A DNA stretch of 64,000 nucleotides. It comes from Haematobia irritans. Its lineage: Eukaryota > Arthropoda > Insecta > Diptera > Muscidae. Each line of letters opens with the position of its first letter. Within the stretch, counting starts at the first letter, position 1. The stretch is taken from the NCBI RefSeq assembly GCF_050003625.1, contig NC_134397.1, forward strand, positions 221,588,537-221,652,536, read 5' to 3'. Shown one piece after another: positions 31,953 through 43,821 of the stretch. Position numbers and translations under genes: made by a program. The notes beneath the pieces were generated by a model. The model was given only the letters and a program-made list of their open reading frames with translations. It was not told the DNA's origin and searched no databases.

Positions 31953-33655
31953 TAATTGATACAATTATCTTTTTAATGAAACTAGAAACATTTAATCAAT
32001 TAACATTGAACATTTTAAAATTTTTTATTAAAAACTTAATTGATACAATTAACTTTTTCATCAAAATATACACACAAAGTTATTTAAGAAACTGAGTCAA
32101 AATGTTCGCTGTTTTTATTAAATACAACAAATATATACGGCCGTAAGTTCGGCCAGGCCGAATCTTATGTACCCTCCACCATGGATTGCGTAGAAACTTC
32201 TGCGAAAGACTGTCATCCACAATCGAATTAACATACTTGCGTTGTGGTAATACTTAACATCGTTTTCTAAATTGTGAGTTAGTCCATACGTAGTATATGT
32301 TAGACAAAAAAGTTATTTGTATGTCTACAAATAATTACGAATGGCTATGGACTTTTGCGCGGTACGTGGAGAGCCAGAATTGAAATATGGGGGTCGCTTA
32401 TATGGGGGCTACAATTATGAACTTGATATGGACCACTTTATGTGTGATTGGGATCGACTTATCCGAGGGCTATATATAACTATAGACAGATATGGACCTA
32501 GTTAGGCATGCTTGTTACCGGCCATATACTAGCACAATGTACCAAATTTCAACTGACTCGGATGAAATTTGCTCCTCCTATAGGCTCCAAAACCAAATCT
32601 CGGGATCGGTTTATATGGGGGCTATATATAATTATGGACTGATATGGACCAATACCTGCATGGTTGTCAGCGACCATATACTAACACCACGTACTAAATT
32701 TCAATCAGATCGGATGAATTTTTCTTATCCACCGGAGGTCAAATCTGGGGATGGGTTTATAGGAGGGCTACATATAATTATGGATTGATATGAAGCAATT
32801 CCTGCATGGTTGTTGGATACCATATACTAACATCACGCACCAAATTTCAACCGAATCGGATGAATTTTGCTCTGCCAAGGGGCTCCGGAGGTCAAATCTA
32901 GGGATGGGTTTATTATATGGGGGCTATATACAATTATGGACCGATTTCGACCAATTTTTGCATGGGTGTTTGAGGCCATATATTAACACCACGTACCAAA
33001 TTGAATTTTGGTCTTCCAAGAGGCTCCGGATGTTAAATCTGGGGATCGGTTTATATAGGGGCTATATATATTTATGGACCGATGTGGACCAATTTTTGCA
33101 TAGTTATTAGATACCATATACTTACACCATGTACCAAATTTCAGGCTGATCGGATGACATTTGCTTCTCTTAAAGGCTCCGCAAGCCAAATCTGGGGATC
33201 GGTTTATATGGGGGCTATATATAATTATTGACCGATGTGAACCAATTTTTGTATAGATGTTAGAGATCATATACTAACACCAAGTACAAAATTTCAGCCG
33301 GATCGGATGAAATTTTCTTCTCTTAGAGGATCCGCAAGCCAAATCTGGGGATCGGTTTATATGGGGGCTATGTATAATTATGGACCGATGTGGAGGGTAT
33401 AAACAAACCAGTTTAATTAAAAAAATTAATCGATGTCGATTGCAAAACGTATTTAATTGTTTAACTGAATTAATTAAAAAGTTTAATTAAGTAATTGATT
33501 GATTCATTTAAATAACTGATTGAGTTTTCCAAACAACATCAATTAAATTTTCGATTGAATCAATAAAAAAATTAATTGAAATTTTGAAATCAAATCAATA
33601 ACTGTTTTAATCAAATATTTTTTTTTCGCCCAATTATCGTGATTTTTTTTTTGTG
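31953..33655. mobile_element. MITE family F pieces around a HINE-B
   Basis: 31953-32125 (TAATTGATACAATTATCTTT, TTGATACAATTAACTTTTTC) and 33402-33655 (TTAATTAAAAAAATTAATCG, GATTTTTTTTTTGTG) are family F sequence interrupted by the HINE at 32126-33401. They could be the middle and right parts of the F element that begins at 27755; this is inferred from order and orientation only. Confidence 0.5.
32126..33401 (+). mobile_element. HINE-B, 3'-deleted
   Basis: Starts ACAAATATATACGGCCGTAA with the hairpin TTCGGCCAGGCCGAA and TGTACCCTCCACCATGG. About seven 150-ish-bp units follow (TATGGGGGCTATATATAATT). The right end jumps from mid-unit straight to GTGGAGGGTATA at 33390-33401, so the (GTCY)n tract and conserved core were lost in a single deletion. 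Confidence 0.85.
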
Positions 33656-33756
33656 GTAAATAACATACAATTTAAGAATAAGTTTATATTTGTTCGAATT
33701 GGCTATATTTGACACAAATTATGACCTTCAAAGGTCGACAAAACCATTATAGGCTG

Positions 33757-33990
33757 CTTAGCATAGAAGACGCATTTCTCTGTTAAAAAGTCGATAAACT
33801 ATTCAGTGAAGTAGTTATGTCTTTGTAGTTAAGTGATTCCAATTAAAACTAGGTATCTTTACATGAAAGTAAATTTATTTGAATAAGGTCATCGTGGCCT
33901 TAATAATTCAGAAAAAAATGGTTCCAAAATTATATCGTTCCATTTTTGGTAATGGCATAACATCTACTTGTCAAATAACTTCTAAGGTGA
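33757..33990. mobile_element. MITE family D fragment
   Basis: TGCTTAGCATAGAAGACGCA, AAAAGTCGATAAAC, CAATTAAAACTAGGTATC and CTTAATAATTCAGAAAAAA follow the order of family D (same orientation as 678-1340). It is cut at the right by MITE E at 33991. 33656-33756 is unassigned. Confidence 0.6.
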
Positions 33991-34477
33991 CACACGGACG
34001 AAAAAGACTGTTTCTCATATGTTTGGGCGTAAAAATTATATGTTTGGAACTCAAATTTTTTAACACAATATTTTTAAGTGCAAGCATATAATGTTCATAA
34101 GCTAGCATAACATGTTTGTGCCATATATGTTAATATGTTAGAACATATTATGTTTGGGACATAAAATGTTTGTAAATATAATATGCTTAGATGCAAACAT
34201 ATATTAATTTGGAAATAGCCTATAAACATATATGTGTTTAGAAAGAGAAACCTAGAGAGTATGCTGCAAGTAAAATAATGGAAGTAACCAATTGGTGCCT
34301 TAAAAATAAATCCACACAAAGAAAATTGTATTAACATTTTTTTACTACCAGTGTATGCCCTAAGGTGAAACATAATATGTTTGAATAATATTTTGTTTGG
34401 ACCAATCTTGAAAATATATATGCTTGAAGCAAAATGTGTTTGGGGTATATGTTACAGAAGCGATTTTTTTGAGTGTG
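33991..34477. mobile_element. MITE family E, short form (487 bp)
   Basis: CACACGGACGAAAAAGACTG at the left and GCGATTTTTTTGAGTGTG at the right are the two family E ends, in the opposite orientation to 4282-5251. The interior is ACATAT/ATATGTTT-rich throughout. The central tRNA-like region of the long form is absent. No clear target duplication. Confidence 0.75.
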
Positions 34478-35793
34478 CAGGTATCGGGGGATTCAAAATA
34501 ACACCTTTTATTGGAAAATGATTTATACGTAGAATAAATGGAGCTAATCGCGGTTTCGCACCGAAATAATAAAAAAGTTTAAAATGGCAAAATGTTACGT
34601 AGTCGTACTCTAGATATTTTCCATCCATGAAATAAAAACATAATCGTCATCATATAACATACATATATTCCTGCTCATTTAATTTAGAGTTCTGATGGAA
34701 AATCCCAGAACCACTTTAAGCCCAAATATACCTCAGGATGGGTTTCATTCATACAGCCAAATAATAAATTGACAAGTGATTTAAGTACAAGGACAATCCT
34801 TTGAAATGTCAAAACATTTTCTTTCTCATTGACAATACACGAGTAGGATATTCCCATTTAAATGTCTGATTTATTTATGGCACGCGTTTGAGTTCAATGT
34901 CTTCCAATATTTTTTTTATTAAATGAATGCCTCCTTAAAGTCTCGTCAATCAATCCCAATGCCCAATGCTACGCACATCATCAAAGGATTTTGCCCCCTT
35001 TGACAATTCTTAGGGCCACAAAATGAATTGAATGTAATTACTTAATTATAATTAGTTTTAGTTTCTCATCCCCCACTCGTGCCCACCCACCTCAGACACA
35101 TGATTGGCCTATCTCCCGACCATAATCAGTTATTGTTCACTCACTCTCTCCCCGACCGACAAATACCAAAAGAAATTGTTGCGGCAGTTTGTCTATACAA
35201 CAACGTCATTGTATTCTCATTTCCTTGTTAGAGCGGACTTGCTATCCTTGCAGGTATATATAAACCCCAATCTGAAATATTCCCAGCTTATGGGGGTTGA
35301 AATTTTCCGAGAACAACCTGCTCATACAACAGAAACAAAAAAAAAATATTCCAGATACTCTTTAATCAAAACTTTAGGTCATAATTGGAGTAGCAGTTGA
35401 ACAAAGGTGGTAATGGGGCATTGGTGGGTTGGTTGGTCGTGTGCCGCTGGCTTTCGTGGCTCTATTTTCTCTTTATCCCTCATTTATGCACCCCCAAAAG
35501 TTATGGGGCAAAGTTGTGGAATAAACCTTGTTAGTTGGTTGTCGGTTGATTGTTCTAGCATGGTGAGGTTTACAACATTAATTTATTATCAAAACATTGA
35601 AGGGGACTGACTGCATGACGGTTGCCACAACTTCGTTAGAGTTTTAGTGCAAGGCAACAAAAAAATTATATACTAACCAAGAAATTTCTAATATATAAGG
35701 TCACGTAAGTTCGAGTTATGAGAGACCACGGTCAATAATACAAAGGGTAATTTTCAAGAGGGACAATTTCAAAGCTTCTCTAAGAGGTTTCAT
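34478..35793. other. no recognisable gene
   Basis: No TE family or protein domain was identified. Open frames up to 98 codons (35104-35400) show no motif and no codon pattern that stands out. Possibly the longest stretch of unique host DNA in the window. Confidence 0.4.
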
Positions 35794-35893
35794 ACACTCA
35801 AAAAAAAGTTTACTTGACTTCAAAGATGTTGACCTTCCCTTACTTTAATATTGATTCCGAGCCAAAGGTGCAGAAATATTGAATTTAGACCCC
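35794..35893. mobile_element. MITE family D/J end fragment
   Basis: CACTCAAAAAAAAGTTTACT after TA, and TTTAATATTGATTCCGAGCC, match the TIR and diagnostic block of the D/J families. The remainder is missing. Confidence 0.5.
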
Positions 35894-35903
35894 ATAAAAT
35901 ATA

Positions 35904-36069
35904 CAGTAAATCCTCTGAAACTGGACACTATAAAGAGCGGACACCTCTCAAAAGTGGACAACTTTTGTAGGAGGTTTACTATGTTATCACATTAAAATTA
36001 ACCTCTCATAATTGGACACGTCTCAAATGTGAATTACATTTAGGCGACCACTTCTGCGATATTTCACTG
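35904..36069. mobile_element. pogo/Tigger-like MITE, 166 bp
   Basis: CAGTAAATCCTCTGAAACTG and GCGATATTTCACTG, flanked by TA (35902-35903, 36070-36071). GGACAC.TCTCAAAAGTGGAC words inside resemble other Tigger-type MITEs (inference). It sits in sequence (35880-36230) that recalls a HINE core: CCCATAAAATA | CAAATGACTC, GAATCGATCTAGCCG. Confidence 0.55.
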
Positions 36070-36253
36070 TATACCAAATGACTCAAAACCAGCTCCTGAA
36101 TCGATCTAGCCGTTGGTATCAGTCCATTTGTCCATATATTGCCTGTTCGCACGATTCAGAATTAAATTTGGTTCTGGGTGTCTTCTTGGGTGACGGACGA
36201 ATGCTATTGGATTTGGAAAAGTCAATCGAATTTAGATACAGCTCCCGCATATA

Positions 36254-36895
36254 CACTGAAAAAAATCATGTCCGGTTCCAAAGATTTTGTCTTTACTCTA
36301 AAAATTTTGGCATTGATTCCGAGCCAAAGAAGCGGAGGATACAAGTAAAGACGCTTTTAAGACACAATTCTCTTTTAAATTTGGGTTTTGTGTACTTGCT
36401 TCTAGGAAGCAAATTTTAATTTTTCGTTTTTTTCAGCTTTTTTTCTTCATATGCTATCAAAGTCCTTTAAAAACGAGTTAACGACAACTTTATTTTCAAA
36501 ATTCAGACTCGACTTCCAGTCGAAATTATGCTATGTTTCAAGTAAAAAAACGTCTTTAAAATAAAGTGTTGAAAAACATGTCCTATATTTGAACGATTTT
36601 TTGCTTTGTAGTCAAGATGCAAAAAGACAATTTCATTAATTTTAAAGAATTTTTCTGAATTATTAAAGTCAACTCGACCTTAGTCCAAAAAATTTTTCTT
36701 TCATGTTATGACACCCATTTTTAAGTCAAATCACTTAATTATAAGGACAATACAACGTCATTGAAAAGTTTTTCGACTTTTGGACGAGGAAAAAAACTTT
36801 ATATTAGAGAAATGCGTCTTCTATGCTAAGCAAAATTTGCATTTGTATTTTAAAGACATGAAATCTTTGACCCCACGAAAATATTTGTTTCAGTG
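36254..36895. mobile_element. MITE family D, complete copy (642 bp)
   Basis: CACTGAAAAAAATCATGTCC to ATTTGTTTCAGTG with TA on both sides (36252-36253, 36896-36897). Same orientation as 17757-18367 and very similar to it over the whole length. Non-coding. Confidence 0.85.
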
Positions 36896-36897
36896 TA

Positions 36898-37006
36898 CCC
36901 AAGTAATTCGATTGTGGTGACAGTCTTTCGTAGAAGTTTCTACGCAATCCATGGTGGAGGGTACATAAGATTCGGTCTGGCCGAACTTACGGCCGTATAT
37001 ACTTGT
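36898..37006 (-). mobile_element. HINE-B terminal fragment
   Basis: AAGTAATTCGATTGTGGTGA, TTTCTACGCAATCCATGGTG and the end GGCCGAACTTACGGCCGTAT then ATACTTG. Only the AACAAGTA-side terminus (~110 bp) is present, between two MITE D copies. Confidence 0.75.
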
Positions 37007-39060
37007 TTTTTCTTGTCCAAAAGTCGATAAGATTTTCAACGAAGTCGCTTAAACCTTACATTTAGGTTATTTGACTTAAATATGGGTATAATTACATGAA
37101 AGAAAATATTGTTTGAGTAAGGACAATAGTCTTTAAAATTAGCTCAAAACTTTATTTTAAGCATTTTTATACCCACCACCATAAAATGGTGACGGGGGTA
37201 TAATAAGTTTGTCATTCCATTTGTAACACATCGAAATATCGATTTCCGACTATATAAAGTATATATATTCTTGATCAGGGAGAAATTCTAAGACGATATA
37301 AGCATGTCCGTCTGTCCGTCTGTCCGTCTGTCTGTCTGTCTGTCTGTCTGTCTGTTGTAATCACGCTACAGCCTTCAATAATGGCGCTATCGTCCCCAAA
37401 TTTGGGACAGATTAGTTTTTTGTTTGCAGGCAGGTCAAGTTCAAAGATGGGCTATATCGGTCCAAGTTTTGCTATAGTCCCCATATAAACCGACCACCCG
37501 ATTTGGGGTCTTGGGCCTATAAAAACCGTAGTTTTTATCAGATTTGCCTGAAATTGGAAATCTAGAGGTATTTTGGGACCATAAAGAGGTGTGTCGAAAA
37601 TGGTCCGTATCGGTCCATGGTTTGATATAGCCCCCATATAAACCAACCTCCCGATTTGGAGTCTTGGGCTTATAGAAACCGTAGTTTTTACCCAATTTGC
37701 CTGAAATTGGAAATATAGAGGTTGATGAGGACCGTAAAAATGTGTGCCGAAAATGGTGCTCATCGGTCCATGTTTTGGTATAGCCCCCATATAGACCGAT
37801 ATCCCGATTTTGCTTCTAGGGCTTCTAGAAACCATATTTACAATACCATTTGCCTGAAATTGGAAATCTAGAGGTATTTGAGGATCATAAAAAGGTGTGC
37901 CGAAAATGGTGCTCATTGGTCCATGTTTTGATATAGGCCCCATAGAGACTGATCTCCCGATTTTGCTTCTTGGGCTTCTAGAAACTATATTTTCTATCCG
38001 ATTTTCCTGAAATTGAAAATCTAGAGTTCTTTTGGGACCATAAAAAGGTGTGCCGAAAATGGTGCTCATCGGTCCATGTTTTGATATAGGCCCCATAGAG
38101 ACTGATCTCCCGATTTTGCTTCTTGGACTTCTAGAAACTATATTTACCATCCGCTTTGCCTGAAATTCTTGAGCTTCTATAAACTGTATTTATTACCCGA
38201 TTTGCCTGAAATTCGAAATCTGGAGGTATTTTCAGACCACAAATAAGTGTGCTGAAATTGAGGTATATCGGTCCATTTTTTGGTATAACCCCCATATAGA
38301 CTGATCTCTCGATTTTTACTTCTTGGGTGTCTAGAGACTATGTTTTCCAGGCGATTTGTTTGAAATTCTGGAGGTATTTTAAGTTCACAAATATGTGAGT
38401 AGCAAATGGTACCTATCGGTCCATGTTTTGGTATAGCCCCCATATACACCGATCTCCCGGCTTTATTTCTTGGGCTTCTAGAGTCTGTAGTTTTTATCCG
38501 ATTTGCTGGAAATTAGTAATCTATAATGAAATTTTAGACGAAATTTCCTTTTCCTATAAAGTATTTTCGTTTATTCAACTCTAAAATTCTCTAAAATAGC
38601 AGGCGCACTGATCATGAAAATTGCTTCAAACTGAAAGTAAAATTTCCAGATTTTAATCATCGTATTTTTTTAAATAATGGCTGAAAAAATCTACAAATTT
38701 AAGATTTCAAATCAAGGCGTAATTTAATCATATACACGATATGTTTATAATTTCTCTAAAACTCAAACAAAATTGGTTCTCATAAATCTAGAATCTTATC
38801 TGGTCTTCATAGGTAGAATCTATAAAGTTTGTCTTCGGGAGCTGACTGCCTTAGGAGAAGATTTGTAACCCACTACGACGAAGAGTTTTCAAAGTAAACT
38901 ATCATATTTGATTCATGGTGGTGGGTATTTAAAATTCGGCCCGGCCGAATTTACTGCTGTATATACTTGTTTTACTTGAAACATAGCATAATTTCTAATT
39001 CTTTTTAAACAACTTTAATAGTACATGAAGCAAATGTTAAAAACGACAAATAAATTATCA
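37007..39060. mobile_element. MITE family D split by HINE-A
   Basis: The left part 37007-37167 (CTTGTCCAAAAGTCGATAAG, ACATGAAAGAAAATATTG) and the right part 38970-39060 (TTTTACTTGAAACATAGC, ATAATTTCTAATTC) are consecutive family D sequence once the HINE at 37168-38969 is removed. The outer ends are lost. Confidence 0.65.
37168..38969 (-). mobile_element. HINE-A, complete copy (1.8 kb)
   Basis: TATACCCACCACCATAAAAT, core TTTCCGACTATATAAAGTAT, a clear (GTCY)n tract at 37307-37355, about seven array units, the unique 3' region (38595-38890) and the terminus GGGTATTTAAAATTCGGCCC, then GTATATACTTG at 38969. On the minus strand the array stays open for 232 codons (38150 to 37452) with a 51-residue period (MSTIFGTPFY, RSPRSKIGRSVSMGPISKHG). 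It has T runs at both flanks. Not considered a real protein. Confidence 0.9.
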
Positions 39061-40241
39061 CTTTTTTCCTGCACTTTCGGTGTAAACGCCCGAAATTTTT
39101 TAATGGAACTAACATCGTCATTTTCGAGGCAAAAATCGATATCTCGATATCTCATTTCCTATTTTTTGAAGAAGAAATCGTCAAATTTCCGGCAAAATTG
39201 CAGCCCTGAAATAGAGACATCCTATAATGTACTTTAATCATTTGATAACCCCACAAAAACATAGAGGAAACAGTGACTCAAAAGACATAACAAGTCGAGT
39301 AGACACACATTTATGTTAGATGGAGAAGGTGGTAGCATAAGCTCAAATTGTGGCCACGTGACTCTCTGTGCTTCTTTTGTCGAGGCGTGTTCATGGATGT
39401 TTTACGGTAAACTAAACAGTCAAGTGTAAGGGCACCCTTTTCACCAAATGCGGAACGTGCATGCTCCTGACTACTACTACTACATGTGTAAGTAGGTCTG
39501 CTAACAAAAAATGTGGTTAAGTGCTCAGCCGAATGGCTTTTGAATCTAACAACCAAAAGATTTCATTTTGGCTTCGAGTAAACGTAACGGGTTTTCATAT
39601 CAACAGAGATAATGGAAAAAGGATAATATATTTTATTAAATTTGACATTCATGGTTTACATCTACATTTATGCCACTAATGCGGCGACTACGCATCTTTT
39701 GTTCCAATTTTCTTTGGGGTTTAGGATTTTATTCATCCAATATCGAAGTGCATTGTGCTGTTGGTCCTTTTGTGTTCTGGCTATTGTCAGAGACAAATGG
39801 GAATTTTCTGATTATCTACATTTTTGTTCATTTTGTTATCATGGTAATAATAAGAGAAATTCTATTTCTTATTAATTTTATTAGACCTATTATATTTAAA
39901 TTATAAAAGGGTTAAGGTGAGTTCATTCATTTTTTTTTTTTGTTCTTGTATGATAATGTTGTTAGTGAGACAGATGAGCAGCAAATGGTGGACAAAAGTA
40001 AGTACGGCAATATAATCACCAGGGCCGAAATATGTGGATCCAACAAGAAATTCTCAAAATCAAAAATTTCAGGGTTAATTCGAAAAGTACCAGGCCTACA
40101 AAAAAACGTTTCGTAAGGTGACGAATGTTTTATCAACGTATCTCTATCTCTATGCCACATTCTACCAAAATTTTACAAAAAATCTGCCAAATTTAGGAAT
40201 ACGTATTTTGAATTCTTCATGAAATTTTGATACCAAAACTT
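39061..40241. other. no recognisable gene
   Basis: No TE family or coding region was recognised. It contains a T11 run near 39930. Probably unique AT-rich DNA. Confidence 0.4.
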
Positions 40242-40579
40242 AGGTTAGGTTAGGTGGCAGCCCGATATATCAGGCTCACTTAGACTATTCAGTTAATTGT
40301 GATACCACAGTAGTGAACTTCTCTCTTATCACTGAGTGCTGCCCGATTCCATGTTAAGCTCAATGAGAAGGGACCTCCTTTTTATAGCTGAGTCCGAACG
40401 GCGTTCCACATTGCAGTGAAACCACTTAGAGAACCTTTGAAACCCTCAGAAATGTCACCAGCATTACTAATAATCCACAGCTGAAAAACTTTTTGGTGTT
40501 CGGTCGAAGCAGGAATCGAACCCACGACCTTGTGTATGCAAGGCGGGCATGCTAACCATTGCACCACGGTGGCTCCAAA
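40242..40579 (-). mobile_element. tRNA-derived SINE, full-length copy
   Basis: Same element as 6941-7284. On the minus strand: GGAGCCACCGTGGTGCAATG head, box B GGTTCGATTCC, body, and tail ending GCCACCTAACCTAACC. Target duplication ACCAAAACTT at 40232-40241 and 40580-40589. A ~15-bp deletion near 40470 removes the GAGGTGGGAT block. Transcription would be by Pol III from the internal boxes. Confidence 0.92.
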
Positions 40580-41546
40580 ACCAAAACTTGGACTGACATA
40601 TACTAACTTCTACACTGGTCTTTGTGGACCCAAACGCAAGAAGTCAAATTCTGAAAACTGTTTATATGGAGACTTTACACAGATATTGTATAACATTGTA
40701 TAACTCTAGATTTTTATTTGTGCCAAATCAGATAAAATTGCGCTTTCTACAAGCTCAAGAAGTCAAATGGGTAGATCGTTCTATATGGAGGCTATGCCAA
40801 AACATGGAGCGACCATATTCGGGACATAACATAACATTTGTGGATTTAAAATACGTTTCGATTTCGAATTTCATGCAAATCAGATAAACATTACGATGTC
40901 TAAAAGCCTATGAAGTCGAATCGGGAGATCGGATCATATGGAAGCTACACAAAAATATAGTCCCATTCACACCATATTCGACCTAAAATGCCCCTGTATT
41001 TCCAATTTCAGGCAAATCGAATAAAATAATTTCGGTGTCTAGGCACACAAGACGTTACATCGATAGATCGATATATATGGTGGCTATATAAAAACCTGGA
41101 CCGATGCACATCATATTCGACACTCTAATTTATAGAAGCTTCAAATGTTTAGATTTCCAATTTCACCCAAATCGGATAAATATTAAGATGTGTGCACGCT
41201 CAAGAAATCAAATTGGGAGATCTATGACATACCGATATATACACGCAAAAAAATAATTCTTTCCTCCCAACCGAAATTTTAGACAAACAAAGTTCGTTTC
41301 TCATTTGCTTTTCGCTGTAAGGAAGTGTATTTGGAAGAAAAGTATGTACTTTTTGTGATAAACGTTTATTGTTTTCCAGGATGTAAAAACAATTTCATAA
41401 AGACAAACTCAAAAAAAAACATTGTTTTCTTGCTAATTGCATTTTCCCTCACATCTTTCTCACATCCACAAGGTTTTTGTTTTCTTGTAATACCAACAAT
41501 GTAGAAGAAATTATACGATTTTATAAATTTTAAAATTTTTTTTACC

Positions 41547-41622
41547 TTTCGCCTGGACGGAGAATCGAACCGCGGACCATGCACTTTGTAAGCCAACACA
41601 CTAACCACTGAGCTATGTACCT
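41547..41622 (-). other. tRNA-like Pol III promoter region in MITE G (left)
   Basis: Minus strand: TAGCTCAGTGGTTAG fits box A and GGTTCGATTCT (complement of 41561-41571) fits box B, about 40 bases apart. The arms do not pair as a complete cloverleaf, so this is tRNA-derived, not a tRNA gene. Equivalents: 28421-28497 (+), 45681-45760 (+), 46907-46984 (-). Confidence 0.7.
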
Positions 41623-41734
41623 GTTATGGTCATCAATAGATAAATATCCATATAAGTTATATTTATATAGCATAGCTTGCGGCGCCCACGAACCGAATAA
41701 ACAAAGTTTATTTAACAGAAACAAACATTTAGTT

Positions 41735-41807
41735 TGGCACCGTGGATCAGTGGTTGCTACGTCCGACTTGCATGCCAAGGGTCATGGGTTCGATCCCTGC
41801 TTCGACC
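41735..41807 (+). other. tRNA-like Pol III promoter region in MITE G (right)
   Basis: Plus strand GCACCGTGGATCAGTGGTTG, CTTGCATGCCAAGG (anticodon-arm-like) and GGTTCGATCCC at 41787-41797. Closely related to the head of the SINE at 6941-7284 and 40242-40579. Equivalents: about 28255-28310 (-), 45509-45560 (-), 47098-47172 (+). Confidence 0.7.
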
Positions 41808-42383
41808 AAAGTTTTTTTGTTTTTTTTTTTTACATATATTCCAGATATGTTCGGAAGATTCCGAAAAAATGTTCAACATTATATTGTAGTATATTAAATT
41901 TTGAACTGTAAAATGTGTCTTATTAAACACCTAAAGTCAGAAAAGAACAGTGTTTGATATAAACGAAATGGACTGTGTTGTTGTTTCAAAAATAACTTTT
42001 TTTATTGAAAAAATAAAAATTTTGTAGCAAACGAATTTTTTTGGTGATAAAAGTTTAAAATTTTCGAAGCAATTCAAAAAACTCTAACAAAAGAAAAACG
42101 TTTTCGGTACACGTTTTCCAAACGTTTTTTTTTTCTTTGCGTGTACCATATTCGGCACACCACTAGTGGACCTAAACTACCTTTAGATTTCCAATTTCAG
42201 GCAAATCGGTTAAAAATTGCTATGTCTACACGCTCAAGATGTCAAATCGGGAAATCGGTCTATATACGGGCTATGTAAAAACCTTGACCATCATTCAGGA
42301 TGCCGCTTCTTTGAGAATGGACTAAAATACAGAGATACTTTCGTGAAGCGTCTTATGGCTTTGTCAGCCGTTTAAAGGTCGTA

Positions 42384-43049
42384 ACAGGTTGGCTGATAAG
42401 TACCCGGTCTAACAAAGAAAAACACATTTTTTTTTTCAAAATTCGTTTTTATTATTCAACATAGTTCCCTTCAAGAGCGATACAACGATTATAACGACCT
42501 TCAAATTTTTTGATACCATTTTGGTAGTACTCCTTCGGCCTCAGTTTCGGCGATCACCTCTTCATTGCAGCAAAATTTTTTCCCTGCGAGCATCCTTTTG
42601 AGAACAAGAAAAAGTCGCTGAGGGCCAGATCTGGAGAATACGGTGGGTGGGGAAGCAATTCGAAGCCCAATTCATGAATTTTTGGCATCGTTCTCAATGA
42701 CTTGTGGCACGGTGCATTGTCTTGGTGGAACAACACTTTTTTCTTCTTCGATTTCGACCTTCAAACGCTCCAATAACGCCATATAATAGTCACTGTTGAT
42801 GGTTTTTCCCTTCTCAAGATAATCGATAAAAATTATTCCATGCGCATCCCAAACGACAGACTTTTGAGTCTTTCCACGCTTCGGAGACGGTTCACCGGTC
42901 GCTGTCAACTAAGCCGACTGTCAATTGGACTCAGGAGTGTAGTGATGGAGCCATGTTTCATCTATTGTCACATATCGACGGAAAATCTCGGGTGTATTAC
43001 GAGTTAACAGCTGCAAACACCGCTCAGAATCATCAACACGTGAGCTCGC
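42384..43049 (-). pseudogene. Himar1 mariner, 5'-truncated
   Basis: Terminal repeat ACAGGTTGGCTGATAAGTAC after TA (42382-42383). Minus-strand frames encode the Himar1 transposase from VDDSERCLQLLTRNTPE through TIDETWLHHYTPESN (first catalytic Asp), FHQDNAPCHKSLRTM (second Asp) and PYSPDLALSDFF (third Asp), broken by several indels and small deletions. The break at about 43049 falls within GARELT codons; upstream coding sequence and the other terminal repeat are missing. Confidence 0.88.
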
Positions 43050-43821
43050 GCGGCACCCGGCATTTGGACAATACAAAGCTGCCTTAAAAACCTCCAAAAG
43101 TGTCGGAAAGTACATAACAAATATGTTACAATAGAGTTCGTCTATATCATCCTGATGTCCATGTACTAAAATTTATCAAAAATAGAACATCTTAACTAAA
43201 ATATTTTACTATATTTTTTAATTTAAAACATTTCATTCGCAAATTTAAAAAAAAGATGGACCCCGGTTTCATTGTCCTATTTCTTTTAAGGTTATTCACA
43301 TACCTCTAGGTTATAAAAAAAATCCCATGAGCTATGCACCGTAAATGTAATACCATGCTATTGAATTACATTTCTTTGTACTATGGAAATGATTTGGATT
43401 ACAGAACGATAGATAAATAATGAAGAAAAATAATGAAAAATTCCATATTTCCTGTATAGAAAAGATGACACACATGCTAGAATACATGATTGTGTGGCAT
43501 AAATAATACATTCTCTAATATTTGCATAATATGAACTGTAGGACATGATGCAGTACGGCAGCATCCTTCTATGCATCTTCATTAATATTTTATAATCATG
43601 CATTCGTGTGCTCTGCCATACAGTTATGAATATGGTTTCATTTTATATTAGAGTGGGTCGAATTCAATCAGAACAGATATGATGATGTAAAACTATTTAT
43701 AGGAAATACATATTAGCTTCACCTAAAGCTATCGCTGTGGTCGGAAGAAAGTTTCGGTCACAGTTCGGTCCTCAAAATAATGCCAGATGTGCCTAACGTA
43801 GTGGATTACATTTTGGCGTGA
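43050..43821. other. no recognisable gene
   Basis: No motif was found in 43050-43640. From about 43640 the sequence may already belong to the LINE that is clearly coding from 43822, but frames are closed. Confidence 0.35.

Larger units (their letters stand above)
41242..42143 (+). mobile_element. MITE family G, complete copy (902 bp)
   Basis: CACGCAAAAAAATAATTCTT and TTTTTTTTTTCTTTGCGTG with TA at 41240-41241 and 42144-42145. It contains two tRNA-like regions pointing outward (minus 41547-41622, plus 41735-41807). Segments outside them (AACGTTTATTGTTTTCCAGG, GACTGTGTTGTTGTTTC) are family specific. It encodes no protein. Confidence 0.88.
40620..42300 (+). mobile_element. old HINE-A array split by MITE G
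   Basis: 40620-41241 and 42144-42300 carry decayed units (CAAGAAGTCAAAT.GGTAGATCG, ATATGGAGGCTATGCC, ATTTCAGGCAAATCG) of the HINE-A array. Removing the MITE at 41242-42143 joins ACCGATATA to CCATATTCGGCACACC, as in intact units. Neither terminus was found. Much more diverged than the other HINE-A copies. Confidence 0.65.

Noticed and set aside
34478..35793. host gene exon in the longest repeat-free stretch
   Set aside because: The frames are short, overlap on both strands and show no motif. No convincing splice-site pattern could be tied to a coding frame.
41547..41807. functional tRNA genes in MITE G
   Set aside because: Box A and B are present, but acceptor and anticodon arms do not pair along the whole molecule, and the same sequences recur as parts of repeated elements.
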